Shown: piece by piece, positions 26,527 through 36,172 of the stretch
Layout of the letters: each line of letters starts with the position of its first letter
Numbering within the stretch: the first letter of the stretch is position 1
Translations under genes and position numbers: made by a program
Notes under the pieces: generated by a model
Told to the model about the DNA's origin: nothing
The model's input: the letters and a program-made list of their open reading frames with translations, nothing else
Databases searched by the model: none
Assembly (NCBI RefSeq): GCF_006980705.1
Contig: NZ_SBHO01000002.1
Coordinates: 248,001 to 312,000 of the forward strand
DNA from: Tepidiphilus olei
Lineage (GTDB): Bacteria; Pseudomonadota; Gammaproteobacteria; Burkholderiales; Rhodocyclaceae
Direction of reading: 5' to 3'
Length of the DNA: 64,000 nucleotides

Positions 26527-26538
26527 GCTTTCCTTAAG
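26522..26538 (+). promoter_or_regulatory. Direct-repeat box TTTAAG-N5-CTTAAG after the ATPase gene
   Basis: It overlaps the ATPase stop codon and lies 49 bases before the next start at 26587. The spacing, two TTAA cores 11 bases apart, and even the distance to the start codon equal those of the box before the SHP gene. It is a probable binding site for the operon's own OmpR-family regulator, driving the downstream ORF. Confidence 0.55.
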
Positions 26539-26586
26539 TTCGCCGCCGTATCGTATCTCCCATCGCGACGAAACGAGGAGATCCCG

Positions 26587-27084
26587 ATGGCGACGATCAG
26601 CTGTACCGCTCGGCCGAAAAAGGAAACTTCCGGCAGACTCATGGAAGCGGCCTGGGTGGCCGACAACGAAACATCGAGCGAGGAGATCGCCCGATTCGTA
26701 CAGGACATCTATCTGGCCCGGTACGGGGCGCACATCGCGCAGCCGCGCGGGCCCTTCCTCGCCCTGCGCGATGCCACCGGCCAGGTGCGGGCGGCGCTCG
26801 CGCTGCGCCGGGGCGAGACGCCGTTCTTCCTCGAGCACTATCTCGACGCCCCGGTGCAGACCCTCCTTCCCGGAGGGGTACGTGAGGGTATCGTCGAAGT
26901 CGGCAGCCCCAGCGGCGGCGCCGGACTGGGACTCGCCATCGTGCAGCGCATCGTGGCCTTCCATGGTGGCCGCGTCGGCGCCGAGGAAGGGGCGGACGGT
27001 CGCGGCACGACGATGCGAGTGGTCTTGCCGCGCCTGGATATGCCTCCCCCTGAGTCCCTCCCTGCCATGAGCGTATTTTCGTAG
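26587..27084 (+). CDS. Chimeric ORF: truncated thermostable-hemolysin domain joined to a histidine-kinase tail
   Basis: A 165-residue product with two unrelated parts. Residues about 34-107 resemble the start of the thermostable hemolysin family: FVQDIYLARYGAHIAQPRG, then FFLEHYLDAPVQTLL and REGIVEVGS. Where that family continues with NLA and an acyltransferase-like fold, residues 108-150 instead read as the end of a histidine-kinase ATPase domain: GGAGLGLAIVQRIVAFHGGRV, then GRGTTMRVVLP. Neither half looks functional alone: the kinase part lacks H, N and D boxes. It is probably a deletion fusion, possibly still expressed, since a good GAGGAG ribosome site and a regulatory box precede it. Confidence 0.7.
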   Translation: MATISCTARPKKETSGRLMEAAWVADNETSSEEIARFVQDIYLARYGAHIAQPRGPFLALRDATGQVRAALALRRGETPFFLEHYLDAPVQTLLPGGVREGIVEVGSPSGGAGLGLAIVQRIVAFHGGRVGAEEGADGRGTTMRVVLPRLDMPPPESLPAMSVFS

Positions 27085-27131
27085 GGATACTGAGGTAAGC
27101 TTACGGAAAAAACCTTCCGTGAGAGAACGCC

Positions 27132-28870
27132 ATGTCGACCGAGGCCAATTTTCCTACGCCTCCCATCCGCGTGGAGGATCGCTTCGATGTGCTGCACAAA
27201 ATCAGCCAGCACCTGCCCGGAGTCATCTACGTTTTTCGCCGTACACCGCAGGGGCACATGTCCTTTCCCTATGCGAGCGAGGGGATGAAACGCCTGTGTG
27301 GCGTGGATCCGGAACTCCTGCGTGAAGACGCCTCGGCCTTTTTCGCCACGGTCCATCCCGACGATCGCGCGGCGATGATGGCCTCTTCCGACCGGTCGAT
27401 GGCCACGCTCGAACCCTGGCGCCTTCTCTATCGGCACGTACTGCCCGACGGGCGCATCGTCTGGGCCGAGGGCGAAGCGAGTACCGAGCGCCAACCCGAC
27501 GGGTCGGTGCTGTGGTACGGATTCATCGCCAACGTCACCGAACGCATCCTCACCGAGGAACGCCTCGCGCGCAGCGAGCGGCTCTTTCGCTCCATGGTCG
27601 AGCACTTGGAAGAGCTCATGTTCCTGGTGGCGGTAGAGCCCGACGGCACATTTCGCTATCTCGCCGGCAATCGCGCCCTGTGCGAACTCCTGCGCGTCCC
27701 CCCGAAGTCTGGGAAGGCGCGCGCCCTCGCGAACTCTTCGCCCCGGAGCAGGCGGCGCACTTCGAAGCGATGTACCGGCGCTGCCTCCAGGAAGGCAAGA
27801 CACTGCGCTACGAGGAGCGCCTGGAGATTCCCAACGTCGGCTGCCGTCAATTCCAGACCACCCTCACGCCCATCGATGGCGAGGCGGGCCGCATCGAACT
27901 CATCGTCGGCGTGGCCGTCGACGTCACCGAACGCAACCGGCTGCTGCGCGCAGCCGAGGAACAATGGCAGCTCGCCGAGCAACGCGCCCGCACCATCGAA
28001 GTGCTGCTCGAATCGGCCGGCGAAGGCATCTTCGCCGTCGATCCCCAAGAAAACGTCGTGCTGTGGAACCCCGCCGCCGAACGCATCCTCGGCTATACGG
28101 CCGAAGAGATGCGTGGCCGCTGCGCCTATGAAGTGCTGCATGCCCGTTATCCCGACGGCACGGTCATGCCCCGCGAGGCCTGCCTCATCCATCAGTCCGT
28201 TCACGAACGGCGCTCCTTTCCCCCCGGAGAAGACTACTTCCTGCACCGCGACGGGCACGCCGTGCCGATACGGCTGACCGTCTCGCCCCTGCCCGACGGC
28301 GGCGCGGTGGTGATCTTCACCGACATCACCACCCTCAAGCAGATGGAAGCCGAGCTGCGCCGCCAGGCCGGCACCGATTCCTTGACGGGCCTGGCGAACC
28401 GGCGCGCCTTCTTCACTGCCGGGGAACGCCTGCTCGCCGAACGCGATCCCGCATGGCCGATCGCGGTGCTCATGTTCGACCTCGATCACTTCAAGCAGGT
28501 GAATGATCGCTATGGTCACGCCGCCGGCGACCAGGTCCTACGCTCCGTTGCCGCGATCCTGAGCGAGACGCTACGCGAGCAGGATCTCGCCGGACGTCTC
28601 GGCGGCGAAGAATTCGCCGTCGTCCTCCCCCATACCACCGTGGCCGGGGCACGGCAGCTCGCCGAGCGCTTGCGCCAGAGCGCGGCCGAGCGCGTGCGTA
28701 TCCCCGGCAGCGGCGGCGAGACGGTGACGATCAGCGTGGGCGTGGCCGCCGTCGCCCCCGGAGAGACGACGCTCGATCCGGCGCTTTCTCGAGCCGATGC
28801 CGCGCTCTACGCAGCGAAAGAGGGGGGAAGAAATCGGGTCGTGGTCGCGCCCGAAGCCCGTCGCGAGTGA
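27132..28870 (+). pseudogene. PAS-PAS-PAS-GGDEF diguanylate cyclase with a frameshift
   Basis: The gene starts at ATG 27132 and reads through a PAS domain with PAC motif, then into a second PAS domain, until a C run at 27698-27703. There the frame shifts; one extra C restores LLRVPPEVWEGARPREL and the rest of the protein to 28870. The second half completes PAS 2, adds PAS 3 (ESAGEGIFAVDPQENVVLWNPA) and ends in an intact cyclase: GGEEF active site with the RxxD inhibition site (REQD) five residues earlier. It could be a real null mutation, a phase-variable tract, or a base-calling error. If intact, it would make about 579 residues and produce cyclic di-GMP. Confidence 0.85.
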
Positions 28871-28873
28871 GCC

Positions 28874-30871
28874 TCAAGTCTCCAGCGGATCCACCTCCAG
28901 GCGCCAGCGCAACGAACGGGGATGAGGCAACTCACGCAATGCCCCGGCCCAACGCTCGAGGAAAGCGTGCAGCGCAGGACGGTGATCCCCCTCGACGAGC
29001 AGCTGGGCCCGTTCGCGACGCGCGAGGCGCACGAGACGCATCGGGACCGGATCGAACACCCGGATAGGCCGAGCTTCGCTTGCCGCAAGGCTACGGGCGG
29101 CGCTTCGCGCTTCCTCGAGGAACGCGAGCGCCGGTTCCAATGCCTCGTCGTCGGCGCGCAGCAGCGCCTGAAAAGCAAAAGGCGGCAGACGCAGCGCCCG
29201 ACGCTCGGCGAGCGTCCTTCCGGCAAACGCCGCATAGTCGTGCGCCGCGAGTTCGCGAAAGAGTGGATGCTGTGAAAATTCGGTCTGTATCAACACCCGA
29301 CCCGGCGCGCCCGCCCGACCGGCCCGGCCGGCCACCTGCATCAACTGCTGGAACATCCGTTCCGTCGCCCGAACTTCGGCAGCATAGAGCCCGGCATCGG
29401 CCCCGATCACGCCGACGAGCGTGAGCGACGGAAAATCGTGCCCCTTGGCCATCATCTGCGTACCTACGAGCAGGTCGTATTGCCCCGCGCGCACCTCCTC
29501 GAGCAAGGTTTCCCATTGGGGCAAGGTCTTCACCGCGTCGCGGTCGATGCGAGCGATCCGCGCCTGGGGAAACAACGCCTGCAGCCGCTCCTCCAGCCGC
29601 TGCGTGCCCCGGCCGATGGGCCGCAAGTCGAGCGCGCCGCACTCGGGACAGGCTCGCGGCGGGGCCTCGCGATGACCGCAGTGGTGGCAGTGCATCCGGC
29701 CATCGTCGCGGTGGAAGACGAGATTGACCGAACAATTGGGGCAGCGGCTCACCCAGCCGCAATGGCCGCAGCACACCACCGGCGCATAGCCGCGGCGATT
29801 GAGGAAAACGAGGGCCTGCTCACCGCGCTTGAGCGTCTCTTCGATCGCCCGCGCAAGGGGCTCGCTCACCCCCTCCTCGGCGCTCGTCTGCGTCGTATCG
29901 ATGAGCTCTATCGTCGGCAGCGGTTGGCCGCTCGCCCGGGCGGACAAAGCCACGCGCCGGTAGCGGCCCGCCTCGCAGGCCGCCCAGCTCTCGAGCGAGG
30001 GCGTGGCCGAGCCGAGCACGATCGGCACGTTCCACCGGCGCGCGCGCCAGACCGCCAGATCGCGCGCCGAGTAGGGTACCCCTTCGAACTGTTTGTAGGA
30101 AGGATCGTGCTCCTCGTCCACCACCACCAGCCCCAGCCGCACGAAAGGCGCGAACACCGCGAGCCGCGTGCCGAGCACGATATCGACCTCGCCGCGCAGC
30201 GCCGCCACGAAGGCCGCCGAACGCTCGCTGGCAGGCGCATCCGAATGCAGGCAGACGATGCGCGCCGAAGAGAAACGGGCGCGTACCCGCTCGGTGAGCT
30301 GCGGCGTGAGGCCGATCTCGGGCACCAGGAGTAGCGCCTGCCGCCCTCGGGCGAGACAGTCGGCGATCAGGCGCAGGTAGACTTCCGTTTTGCCGCTGCC
30401 GGTGATCCCGTGCAACAGCGTCACCGAGAACCCTTCCCGCGGAACGGCCTCGAGCGCCGCTCTTTGCCCTGGCGTGAGCTCGGGCAGTAGCCCGGCCGGC
30501 ATCGCGCTTCCACCCGTGTCCGGTTTCGCCGTACGGGGTTCGCGCTTGCGCCGGCGCAGGGCAGGAGGCAGCATCGCCGCCACGACCTCGCCGAGCGGTG
30601 CCAGGTAGTAGCGGGCGGTGAATTCGAGCAATTCGCGATCGGCCGAGACAAGCGGCGGCAACCCCTGCCAGACCGCCTCCACCGCTTTGATCCGCTCGTC
30701 AGGAACGGACGGATCCGCCTCGAGCGACCACACGATGCCCAGCTTCGCGCCGCGGCCGAAAGGCACGCGCACGATCTGCCCCGGCACGACCGCTTCGGGA
30801 ACCCGGTAGTCGAACAACCCCTCGCCGGGAAACGGCAGCAGCACCTGGACCCGGCGCATCCCCTCGTTCAT
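28874..30871 (-). CDS. priA: Primosomal helicase PriA
   Basis: A 665-residue helicase that restarts stalled replication forks. It has Walker [13 protein letters not shown], the DEEH box in [23 protein letters not shown], and the eight zinc-binding cysteines in [14 protein letters not shown] and MHCHHCGHR...CPECG. Helicase motifs V and VI are seen at [13 protein letters not shown] and QVAGRAGR. It is slightly shorter than E. coli PriA (732), mostly at the N-terminus. Start ATG 30871 overlaps the hemE stop by 4 bases. It converges with the diguanylate cyclase gene, leaving 3 bases between stops. Confidence 0.96.
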   Translation of the reverse strand: MNEGMRRVQVLLPFPGEGLFDYRVPEAVVPGQIVRVPFGRGAKLGIVWSLEADPSVPDERIKAVEAVWQGLPPLVSADRELLEFTARYYLAPLGEVVAAMLPPALRRRKREPRTAKPDTGGSAMPAGLLPELTPGQRAALEAVPREGFSVTLLHGITGSGKTEVYLRLIADCLARGRQALLLVPEIGLTPQLTERVRARFSSARIVCLHSDAPASERSAAFVAALRGEVDIVLGTRLAVFAPFVRLGLVVVDEEHDPSYKQFEGVPYSARDLAVWRARRWNVPIVLGSATPSLESWAACEAGRYRRVALSARASGQPLPTIELIDTTQTSAEEGVSEPLARAIEETLKRGEQALVFLNRRGYAPVVCCGHCGWVSRCPNCSVNLVFHRDDGRMHCHHCGHREAPPRACPECGALDLRPIGRGTQRLEERLQALFPQARIARIDRDAVKTLPQWETLLEEVRAGQYDLLVGTQMMAKGHDFPSLTLVGVIGADAGLYAAEVRATERMFQQLMQVAGRAGRAGAPGRVLIQTEFSQHPLFRELAAHDYAAFAGRTLAERRALRLPPFAFQALLRADDEALEPALAFLEEARSAARSLAASEARPIRVFDPVPMRLVRLARRERAQLLVEGDHRPALHAFLERWAGALRELPHPRSLRWRLEVDPLET

Positions 30872-31938
30872 GCCTTGTGGTGATATTTCACGCTCTCGGT
30901 CTGGACGGCGTGGACCAGCGCCGCCACGTGCTCCGGCGGCGTGTGCTGCGAGATGCCGTGCCCCAAATTGAAAACGTGCCCCGAACCGTACCCGAAGGCT
31001 TCGAGCACCTTGCAGGCTTCGCGTACCACCACGTCGGGCGGCGCGAAGAGGATCGCCGGATCGAGATTGCCCTGCAGCGCCACCTTGTCCCCGACCAGAG
31101 CCCGAGCCCGGCCGATGTCCATCGTCCAGTCCAGACCCACGGCATCGGCGCCGATACCGGCCAAATCTTCCAGCCACACGCCGCCCCCCTTGGTGAAGAC
31201 GATGGAGGGAACGATGCGGCCTTCCGCCTCACGGCGCAAACCCGCGACGATGCGCGCCAGATACGGCAAGGAAAACGTCTTGAACGCCTCTTCGGCGAGT
31301 ACCCCGCCCCAGGAATCGAAGAGCATCACCGCCTGCGCTCCCGCTTCGATCTGGGCGTTGAGATAATCGGTCACCGCCTGCGTCGTCACCTCGAGGATGC
31401 GGTGCATCAGATCGGGGCGGGAGTAGAGCAACGTCTTGACCGTACGATAATCCTCGCTCGCTCCCCCTTCGACCATGTAGCACGCGAGCGTCCAGGGGCT
31501 GCCGGAGAAACCGATCAGGGGCACAGAGCCGTCGAGGGCATGCCGGATATGCCGCACCGCCTCGAGCACGTAGGCGAGTTCCACCGTGGGATCCGGGGCA
31601 GCAAGGTTGCGGATCTCCCATTCGCTGCGCAGCGGCCGCTCGAACTTCGGCCCTTCGCCTTCGACGAAATACAGCCCCAGCCCCATCGCATCGGGCACCG
31701 TCAGGATGTCGGAAAAGAGGATCGCCGCATCGAGCCCGAAACGCGCAAGCGGCTGGAGCGTCACTTCGGTGGCCAAGGCAGGATCCTTGCACAAGGCGAG
31801 GAAACTGCCGGCCCGTCGACGCGTCTCGCGGTATTCGGGTAAATAGCGCCCGGCCTGCCGCATCAACCAGATCGGCGTGCGATCTACGGGCTGGCGCAGC
31901 AGCGCCCGCAGGAGACGGTCGTTTTTCAGAGAAGGCAT
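30868..31938 (-). CDS. hemE: Uroporphyrinogen decarboxylase
   Basis: A 356-residue cytosolic enzyme that converts uroporphyrinogen III to coproporphyrinogen III in heme synthesis. The substrate-binding N-terminus [17 protein letters not shown] is intact, as are the catalytic Asp in [14 protein letters not shown] and the [13 protein letters not shown] segment. Length is standard. It leads priA in a two-gene unit. Heme demand in this window is high: two bd oxidases, b561 and three heme c sites. Confidence 0.97.
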   Translation of the reverse strand: MPSLKNDRLLRALLRQPVDRTPIWLMRQAGRYLPEYRETRRRAGSFLALCKDPALATEVTLQPLARFGLDAAILFSDILTVPDAMGLGLYFVEGEGPKFERPLRSEWEIRNLAAPDPTVELAYVLEAVRHIRHALDGSVPLIGFSGSPWTLACYMVEGGASEDYRTVKTLLYSRPDLMHRILEVTTQAVTDYLNAQIEAGAQAVMLFDSWGGVLAEEAFKTFSLPYLARIVAGLRREAEGRIVPSIVFTKGGGVWLEDLAGIGADAVGLDWTMDIGRARALVGDKVALQGNLDPAILFAPPDVVVREACKVLEAFGYGSGHVFNLGHGISQHTPPEHVAALVHAVQTESVKYHHKA

Positions 31939-31973
31939 GGGGTAGCGGCTCCGTGGCGCACAGGACAGCCCGC

Positions 31974-31979
31974 ATTATA
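31974..31979 (-). promoter_or_regulatory. Candidate -10 element for hemE-priA
   Basis: A perfect TATAAT on the minus strand, 36 bases before the hemE start, which would give a leader of about 28 bases. I could not find a matching -35 at 16-18 bases. Confidence 0.4.
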
Positions 31980-32077
31980 CGAAAAGCGGACACCGTCCCC
32001 GGCGGGCACTCTGGAAAATACCTGGGCACCTCGAATAACCTGCTGCGCGGCTTCATGGCGGCGTTGCGCGGTGCTCG

Positions 32078-32135
32078 GATGCTCGCCTATCTGGGTGATA
32101 TGTCTCGCATCCTGCGCTCCGGGCGCCTTGCCCTG
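32078..32135 (+). repeat. Dispersed repeat, copy B
   Basis: This is the partner of 19854-19911, with 45 of 58 bases identical and no gaps, in the 253-base gap between hemE and ntrX. It is preceded by GCACCTCGAATAACCTG at about 32026. The gap has no gene that I can support. Confidence 0.6.
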
Positions 32136-32191
32136 CAGCCGCTCGCGACGGTTCTTCGAGCCGCCCGCCCGTCACTGCGAGCGACGGTTTC

Positions 32192-33436
32192 TCACTCGAC
32201 TTCCTGCCCTCGTTTGATCGTGAGTCCAAGCTGCTTGATTTTGCGGTATAGGTGCGTGCGCTCCAAACCGGCGAGCTCGGCCACCCGGCTCATGGGCAAG
32301 GCCTCTCGTTCGAGGAGTCGCTCGAAGTACATCCGTTCGAAGGCCTCGCGCGCCTCACGCAAGGGTAAAGTAAGCAAGCGCTCCAGCGTCGGTTGGTCAG
32401 GAAGCCCGAAAATCCGCTCGATCGCCTCCTGCAACACGACGCCCCCCTCATCGGCATCGAGCAGGGCCTCGGCCAACCCCAGCAAGTCCATCTCTTGGGG
32501 CAGCATCCCTTTTGGCATGCGTGTCATGCTACCGGGAGGCAATCGGGGTACGGTATCGCTCCCGCGCCGTTTGGCAACTTCCGACAGAGCCAAGGGCATC
32601 AGGGTGTCGAGGACGCGCAATGCCTCCTCCCGCCTCGGCACTGGGACACAGCACCGCGCAAAGACCCTACTCAGGAGCTCGGGCCACCCTTCCTTGGCCA
32701 ATGCCTCGGCCGGCGTGTGACCAAAGACGACCACCTTGGCCTGATATTCGTCGCGTCGCTCGAGCGCGAAACAGAGATTTTTCTGTTGTAGTCGCGTGAG
32801 ATCCTGGGCTCGCAGGACGAACCAATGCCCCCCTCGAGCGCGCTGAAGTTTCTCGCGTGACAGTGGTTGGGTCTCGCTACCGAGATCGAGCCAAGGACCT
32901 TCGCGTAACTTGAGCGCCAGCGCCAACGCTTCGATGAGGAATGAATCGGCCACTTGCAGATAAAGCACCCGCTCGCGCTGCAAAGATTCCCTCGCTTTTT
33001 CGAGCACGGAGGTCAACAGCGGATGTTCGCCCAGTCGCCCGATCACCACCTCGTTGGGAATTTTTGCCTGACGAGAGCGCGCCACCGCCTCCTTGATCGC
33101 CGGCAGCAGTTTCTGCATCGAGATCGGTTTCTCGAGAAAATCGATCGCTCCGATCCGGGTTGCCTCGACCGCCGTGTCGATCGTGGCGTGACCCGACATC
33201 ATGATCACCGGCGGCGCTGGCGGCTGCCGTCCCATCCACTGTCGCAGGAGCGTGATGCCGTCGACGTCGGGCATCCAGATGTCGAGCAGGATCACGTCGG
33301 GCCGCTCCGTCTCCAGGCGCTCGTTCGCTTGCAGCCCGTTCTCGGCCGTCTCGACGGCATAACCCTCGTCTTCGAGGATCTCACGCAGCAACTCGCGGAT
33401 ACCGACTTCATCGTCGACGATGAGCACTCTAGCCAT
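32192..33436 (-). CDS. ntrX: NtrX-type response regulator with degenerate AAA+ domain
   Basis: A 414-residue regulator. The receiver is intact (D52 in VILLDIWMPDVDG, K103 in FLEKPIS). The C-terminal Fis-type helix-turn-helix is intact (MSRVAELAGLERTHLYRKIKQL). The middle aligns with a sigma-54 activator core in outline: GHWFVLRAQDLTRLQQKNL stands where GTLFLDEVGD... would be. It lacks Walker A (GExGxGKE), GAFTGA and the arginine finger. It can probably bind DNA and be phosphorylated, but not activate sigma-54. It overlaps ntrY by 8 bases. Confidence 0.88.
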   Translation of the reverse strand: MARVLIVDDEVGIRELLREILEDEGYAVETAENGLQANERLETERPDVILLDIWMPDVDGITLLRQWMGRQPPAPPVIMMSGHATIDTAVEATRIGAIDFLEKPISMQKLLPAIKEAVARSRQAKIPNEVVIGRLGEHPLLTSVLEKARESLQRERVLYLQVADSFLIEALALALKLREGPWLDLGSETQPLSREKLQRARGGHWFVLRAQDLTRLQQKNLCFALERRDEYQAKVVVFGHTPAEALAKEGWPELLSRVFARCCVPVPRREEALRVLDTLMPLALSEVAKRRGSDTVPRLPPGSMTRMPKGMLPQEMDLLGLAEALLDADEGGVVLQEAIERIFGLPDQPTLERLLTLPLREAREAFERMYFERLLEREALPMSRVAELAGLERTHLYRKIKQLGLTIKRGQEVE

Positions 33437-35567
33437 CGCGACCTCCTTCACGTACGTCGTCGCCGAGCGGGAATTCGATCTCCACCATCGCCCCTCCTTC
33501 CGCCCGGTTGACCAGACGGACCCTCGCGCCATGATCATCGAGGATCTTCTTGATCACCGCCAGACCCAGCCCCGTCCCCTTGGGCTTGGTCGTGAAATAG
33601 GGCTCGAACGCGTGGCGTAGGAGTTCCGAAGGGAATCCGGGGCCATTGTCGAGCACCCGGAGGGTGAGGGTATCCGCCTTGCGCCCAAGCTCGATGCGGA
33701 TCAGGCCGTCCTGACGTCCCTCCAGCGCATCCTGCGCATTCTGGATGAGATTATGCAACACTTGACGCAATTGGGAAGCATCGGCCCGCAGCGCCGGCAA
33801 AGCCTCCTGAGGCAAGTCGAGCTCCAGGCGCGCCGGTGAGGATTCGTACAGGACGAGGACGCTGCGCAACAAGGATTCCACGTCGAGCCAGTCCTTTTTC
33901 GGCGCGGGAAGACGAGCATAATCGCGGAAGGCGTTGACCAGGTTTTTCATCGCCTCCACCTGATCGATGATCGTTTGCGTGGCGCGCTCGAGCATCTGCC
34001 GCGCCTCGGGATCGAGACGATCGGCGAGCTTGTAGCGCAAGCGCTCGGCCGAGAGCTGGATCGGGGTGAGCGGATTCTTGATCTCGTGCGCGAGGCGCCG
34101 CGCCACCTCGCCCCAAGCGGCGGTGCGCTGCGCCTGCACGAGGTCGGTGACGTCGTCGAACACGACCAGGCGACCGCTGCCGTGGCGGGTCGGCAGAGAG
34201 GCCACGTGCAGCAGCAAGATCTGCGTGTGCCCGTCGGCGCAGCGACGGCGCCATTCGATGGGACCTGCCGGCTCACGACCGATGAGCTCGGCGATCAAGG
34301 TGGAAAACTCCGGCTCGATCGTCCAGCAGGAGGGCGCAATCCCCGTGCACCCCTGCAGATCGACTTCGAGGATACGAGAAGCCGCGGCATTGGCGATGGT
34401 CAACTTCCCTTCCACATCGAACGCCAGCACGCCCGTGCTGAGGTTGGCGAGGATCGTCTCCAGGTAAGCGCGCGCCGCCTCGATCTGGGCGCGCGATTCT
34501 TCCGCTGCCTGCCGAGCCTGTGCGAGTTGCTGCGTCATCGCATCGAACGAGCGCGTCAGCACTCCCAGCTCGTCGCGCGCCGCGATCGGGGCAAGCGGCC
34601 GGTAGTCGCCCGATGCCACCGCCCTCGTTCCTTCCGCCAACACCATCAGCGGCGCGATGAACTTACGCGACAGATACATTGCCAGTGCGAGTGCCGCAAG
34701 CAGTGACAGCAGCACCGTGATCGTGAGCGTGAGCGCATAAATGCGCTGTAGCCCCTCCTTTCCGACCACGATCTGCTGATAGTCTTGGTACGCAGTTTGT
34801 ACGGCATCGATCTGTTCGCTGATGTTCCACGGCACCCGCTGCACCATCTGAACGAAAGCGGCCTCGAACGTCGCACCCGGCGTGCGCGCCTCCAGCGCCG
34901 CCACCACCCGGATCACGGGAACACCGTCCGGGGGAGTATCCACACGGTGGAAAATCCCCGTACTCCTCGCCACTTGAAGTTCGACCGAAGACGGCAACAC
35001 CGAGCTCAGCCATCGATCGTCGGGGCTCACCGTCACCAAGGGCGTTCCCTTGGCGTTGAGTACCGTGATCGAGGCGAGCCCCAGATTCTCGCGCAACGGC
35101 GTCAGCGTGTCGACGTCGAAACTCCCCTCTCGGGCAATGTGGGTGCGCAAGGTCTCTGCATCGCGCCGAGCCTTCAAGACCAGATTGTCGAGGGTATTGC
35201 GCGCCAGCGCCACGCCGCTCTCCAATGCCCTCTCGACCCGGACGTCGAACCACGTCTCGATCGAGCGCACGACGAAGAACATCGACACCAGGTACAAGAT
35301 CACCGCCGGAATGAGTGCCATGGCGGTAAACATCAGCGTCAAGCGTACGCGCAGGCGTGTACCGAACTTTTTGCGCCGGTACTGACGATAGAGATGCCAG
35401 GCGTGACGGCCAAGTAGCACACCGAGACCGGTCACCACCGCCGCATTCAGGGTCAGAAAGTAAGGAAAAGCACTGCCGAAAACGTCGGTATTGCTGCTCG
35501 CGGTAGCGAGCAGAAAGATCGAAATCGCCACCACCGCGAGAATCACGACCATCAGGCCGCGATTCAT
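33429..35567 (-). CDS. ntrY: NtrY-type membrane sensor histidine kinase
   Basis: A 712-residue kinase. Three N-terminal helices (residues about 5-90) precede a periplasmic domain and another helix (about 280-305). Then come a HAMP domain (VLAEGTRAVASGDYRPLAP), a PAS domain (LETILANLSTGVLAFD) and the kinase core: RRLAHEIKNPLTPIQLSAERL, NLIQNAQDA, DNGPGFP and GTGLGLAVIKKI. Start ATG 35567 overlaps the DUF4390 stop by 4 bases. NtrY/NtrX systems respond to nitrogen and, in some Proteobacteria, redox state. Its partner here has lost its ATPase core. Confidence 0.94.
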   Translation of the reverse strand: MNRGLMVVILAVVAISIFLLATASSNTDVFGSAFPYFLTLNAAVVTGLGVLLGRHAWHLYRQYRRKKFGTRLRVRLTLMFTAMALIPAVILYLVSMFFVVRSIETWFDVRVERALESGVALARNTLDNLVLKARRDAETLRTHIAREGSFDVDTLTPLRENLGLASITVLNAKGTPLVTVSPDDRWLSSVLPSSVELQVARSTGIFHRVDTPPDGVPVIRVVAALEARTPGATFEAAFVQMVQRVPWNISEQIDAVQTAYQDYQQIVVGKEGLQRIYALTLTITVLLSLLAALALAMYLSRKFIAPLMVLAEGTRAVASGDYRPLAPIAARDELGVLTRSFDAMTQQLAQARQAAEESRAQIEAARAYLETILANLSTGVLAFDVEGKLTIANAAASRILEVDLQGCTGIAPSCWTIEPEFSTLIAELIGREPAGPIEWRRRCADGHTQILLLHVASLPTRHGSGRLVVFDDVTDLVQAQRTAAWGEVARRLAHEIKNPLTPIQLSAERLRYKLADRLDPEARQMLERATQTIIDQVEAMKNLVNAFRDYARLPAPKKDWLDVESLLRSVLVLYESSPARLELDLPQEALPALRADASQLRQVLHNLIQNAQDALEGRQDGLIRIELGRKADTLTLRVLDNGPGFPSELLRHAFEPYFTTKPKGTGLGLAVIKKILDDHGARVRLVNRAEGGAMVEIEFPLGDDVREGGRDG

Positions 35568-36172
35568 CGTTCTCTCCACGGATACCAGCGATAAGGCTCG
35601 ACCACCCAAACGTAATCATCGTTCCCCAGGGCCGTTGCCCGAACCGTCTGCGGCGATCGGCTCAAATCGACGGCCAGTTTCAGTTCCGCACGCACGTCGG
35701 TTAGCGGGTTGAAGATGTCGCCAGCCACGGGCCAGGCGCGGATCTTCCGCAATGCCTGCATCAGCGATTCTCGATCGTAAAACGCGTGCGTCGATTCGCC
35801 CACGGAAAGAAGCCAATCCTGGGTAACGGGCCGATACCTTATCGTGATGCGCCAAAATTTGCCATAGACCAGCTGATCGCTCCAGTACCAACGCTCACGA
35901 TAGAGCATCAGCTCGAGCCGCAGCGGCAGCTCGATGCCCCGTTGTAGCAGATCCTCCCACATTGGAGGAAAACGCTCCATGTTCAGGTCGGCATCGAGGA
36001 ACCAAGCGCCGGATTCGTTGCGCCATAGTCGGGCGTGTGCGATTTTGGCCGTCACTTCCCGAGCGCTCGCCCCAAGGCCGAACCCGCCCAATACCATCGC
36101 CCCCATGGCGATCAGGGTTCGGCGGCGAGATGAATCAATGGTTTTTGCGTAACAGCGCGTAGAAGAACCCAT
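35564..36172 (-). CDS. DUF4390 exported protein
   Basis: A 202-residue protein of unknown function that is regularly encoded between rsmB and ntrY in Betaproteobacteria. The N-terminus has SSRRRTLIAMGAMVLGGFGLG, a twin-arginine-like signal ending near ASARE. The mature part is rich in aromatic residues (WRITIRYRPVTQDWLLS). Start ATG 36172 overlaps the rsmB end by 38 bases; a shorter start at the internal Met-Gly-Ala-Met would remove the arginines. Its placement with ntrYX suggests a role in the sensor's envelope signal, but nothing in the sequence proves this. Confidence 0.8.
   Translation of the reverse strand: MGSSTRCYAKTIDSSRRRTLIAMGAMVLGGFGLGASAREVTAKIAHARLWRNESGAWFLDADLNMERFPPMWEDLLQRGIELPLRLELMLYRERWYWSDQLVYGKFWRITIRYRPVTQDWLLSVGESTHAFYDRESLMQALRKIRAWPVAGDIFNPLTDVRAELKLAVDLSRSPQTVRATALGNDDYVWVVEPYRWYPWRER

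Noticed and set aside
27101..27122. Inverted repeat before the PAS-GGDEF gene
   Set aside because: The stem is AT-rich and imperfect, has no T run and probably overlaps the ribosome-binding region by chance.
30877..31842. Plus-strand open frame opposite hemE
   Set aside because: Antisense to a conserved gene, no recognisable protein and atypical composition.
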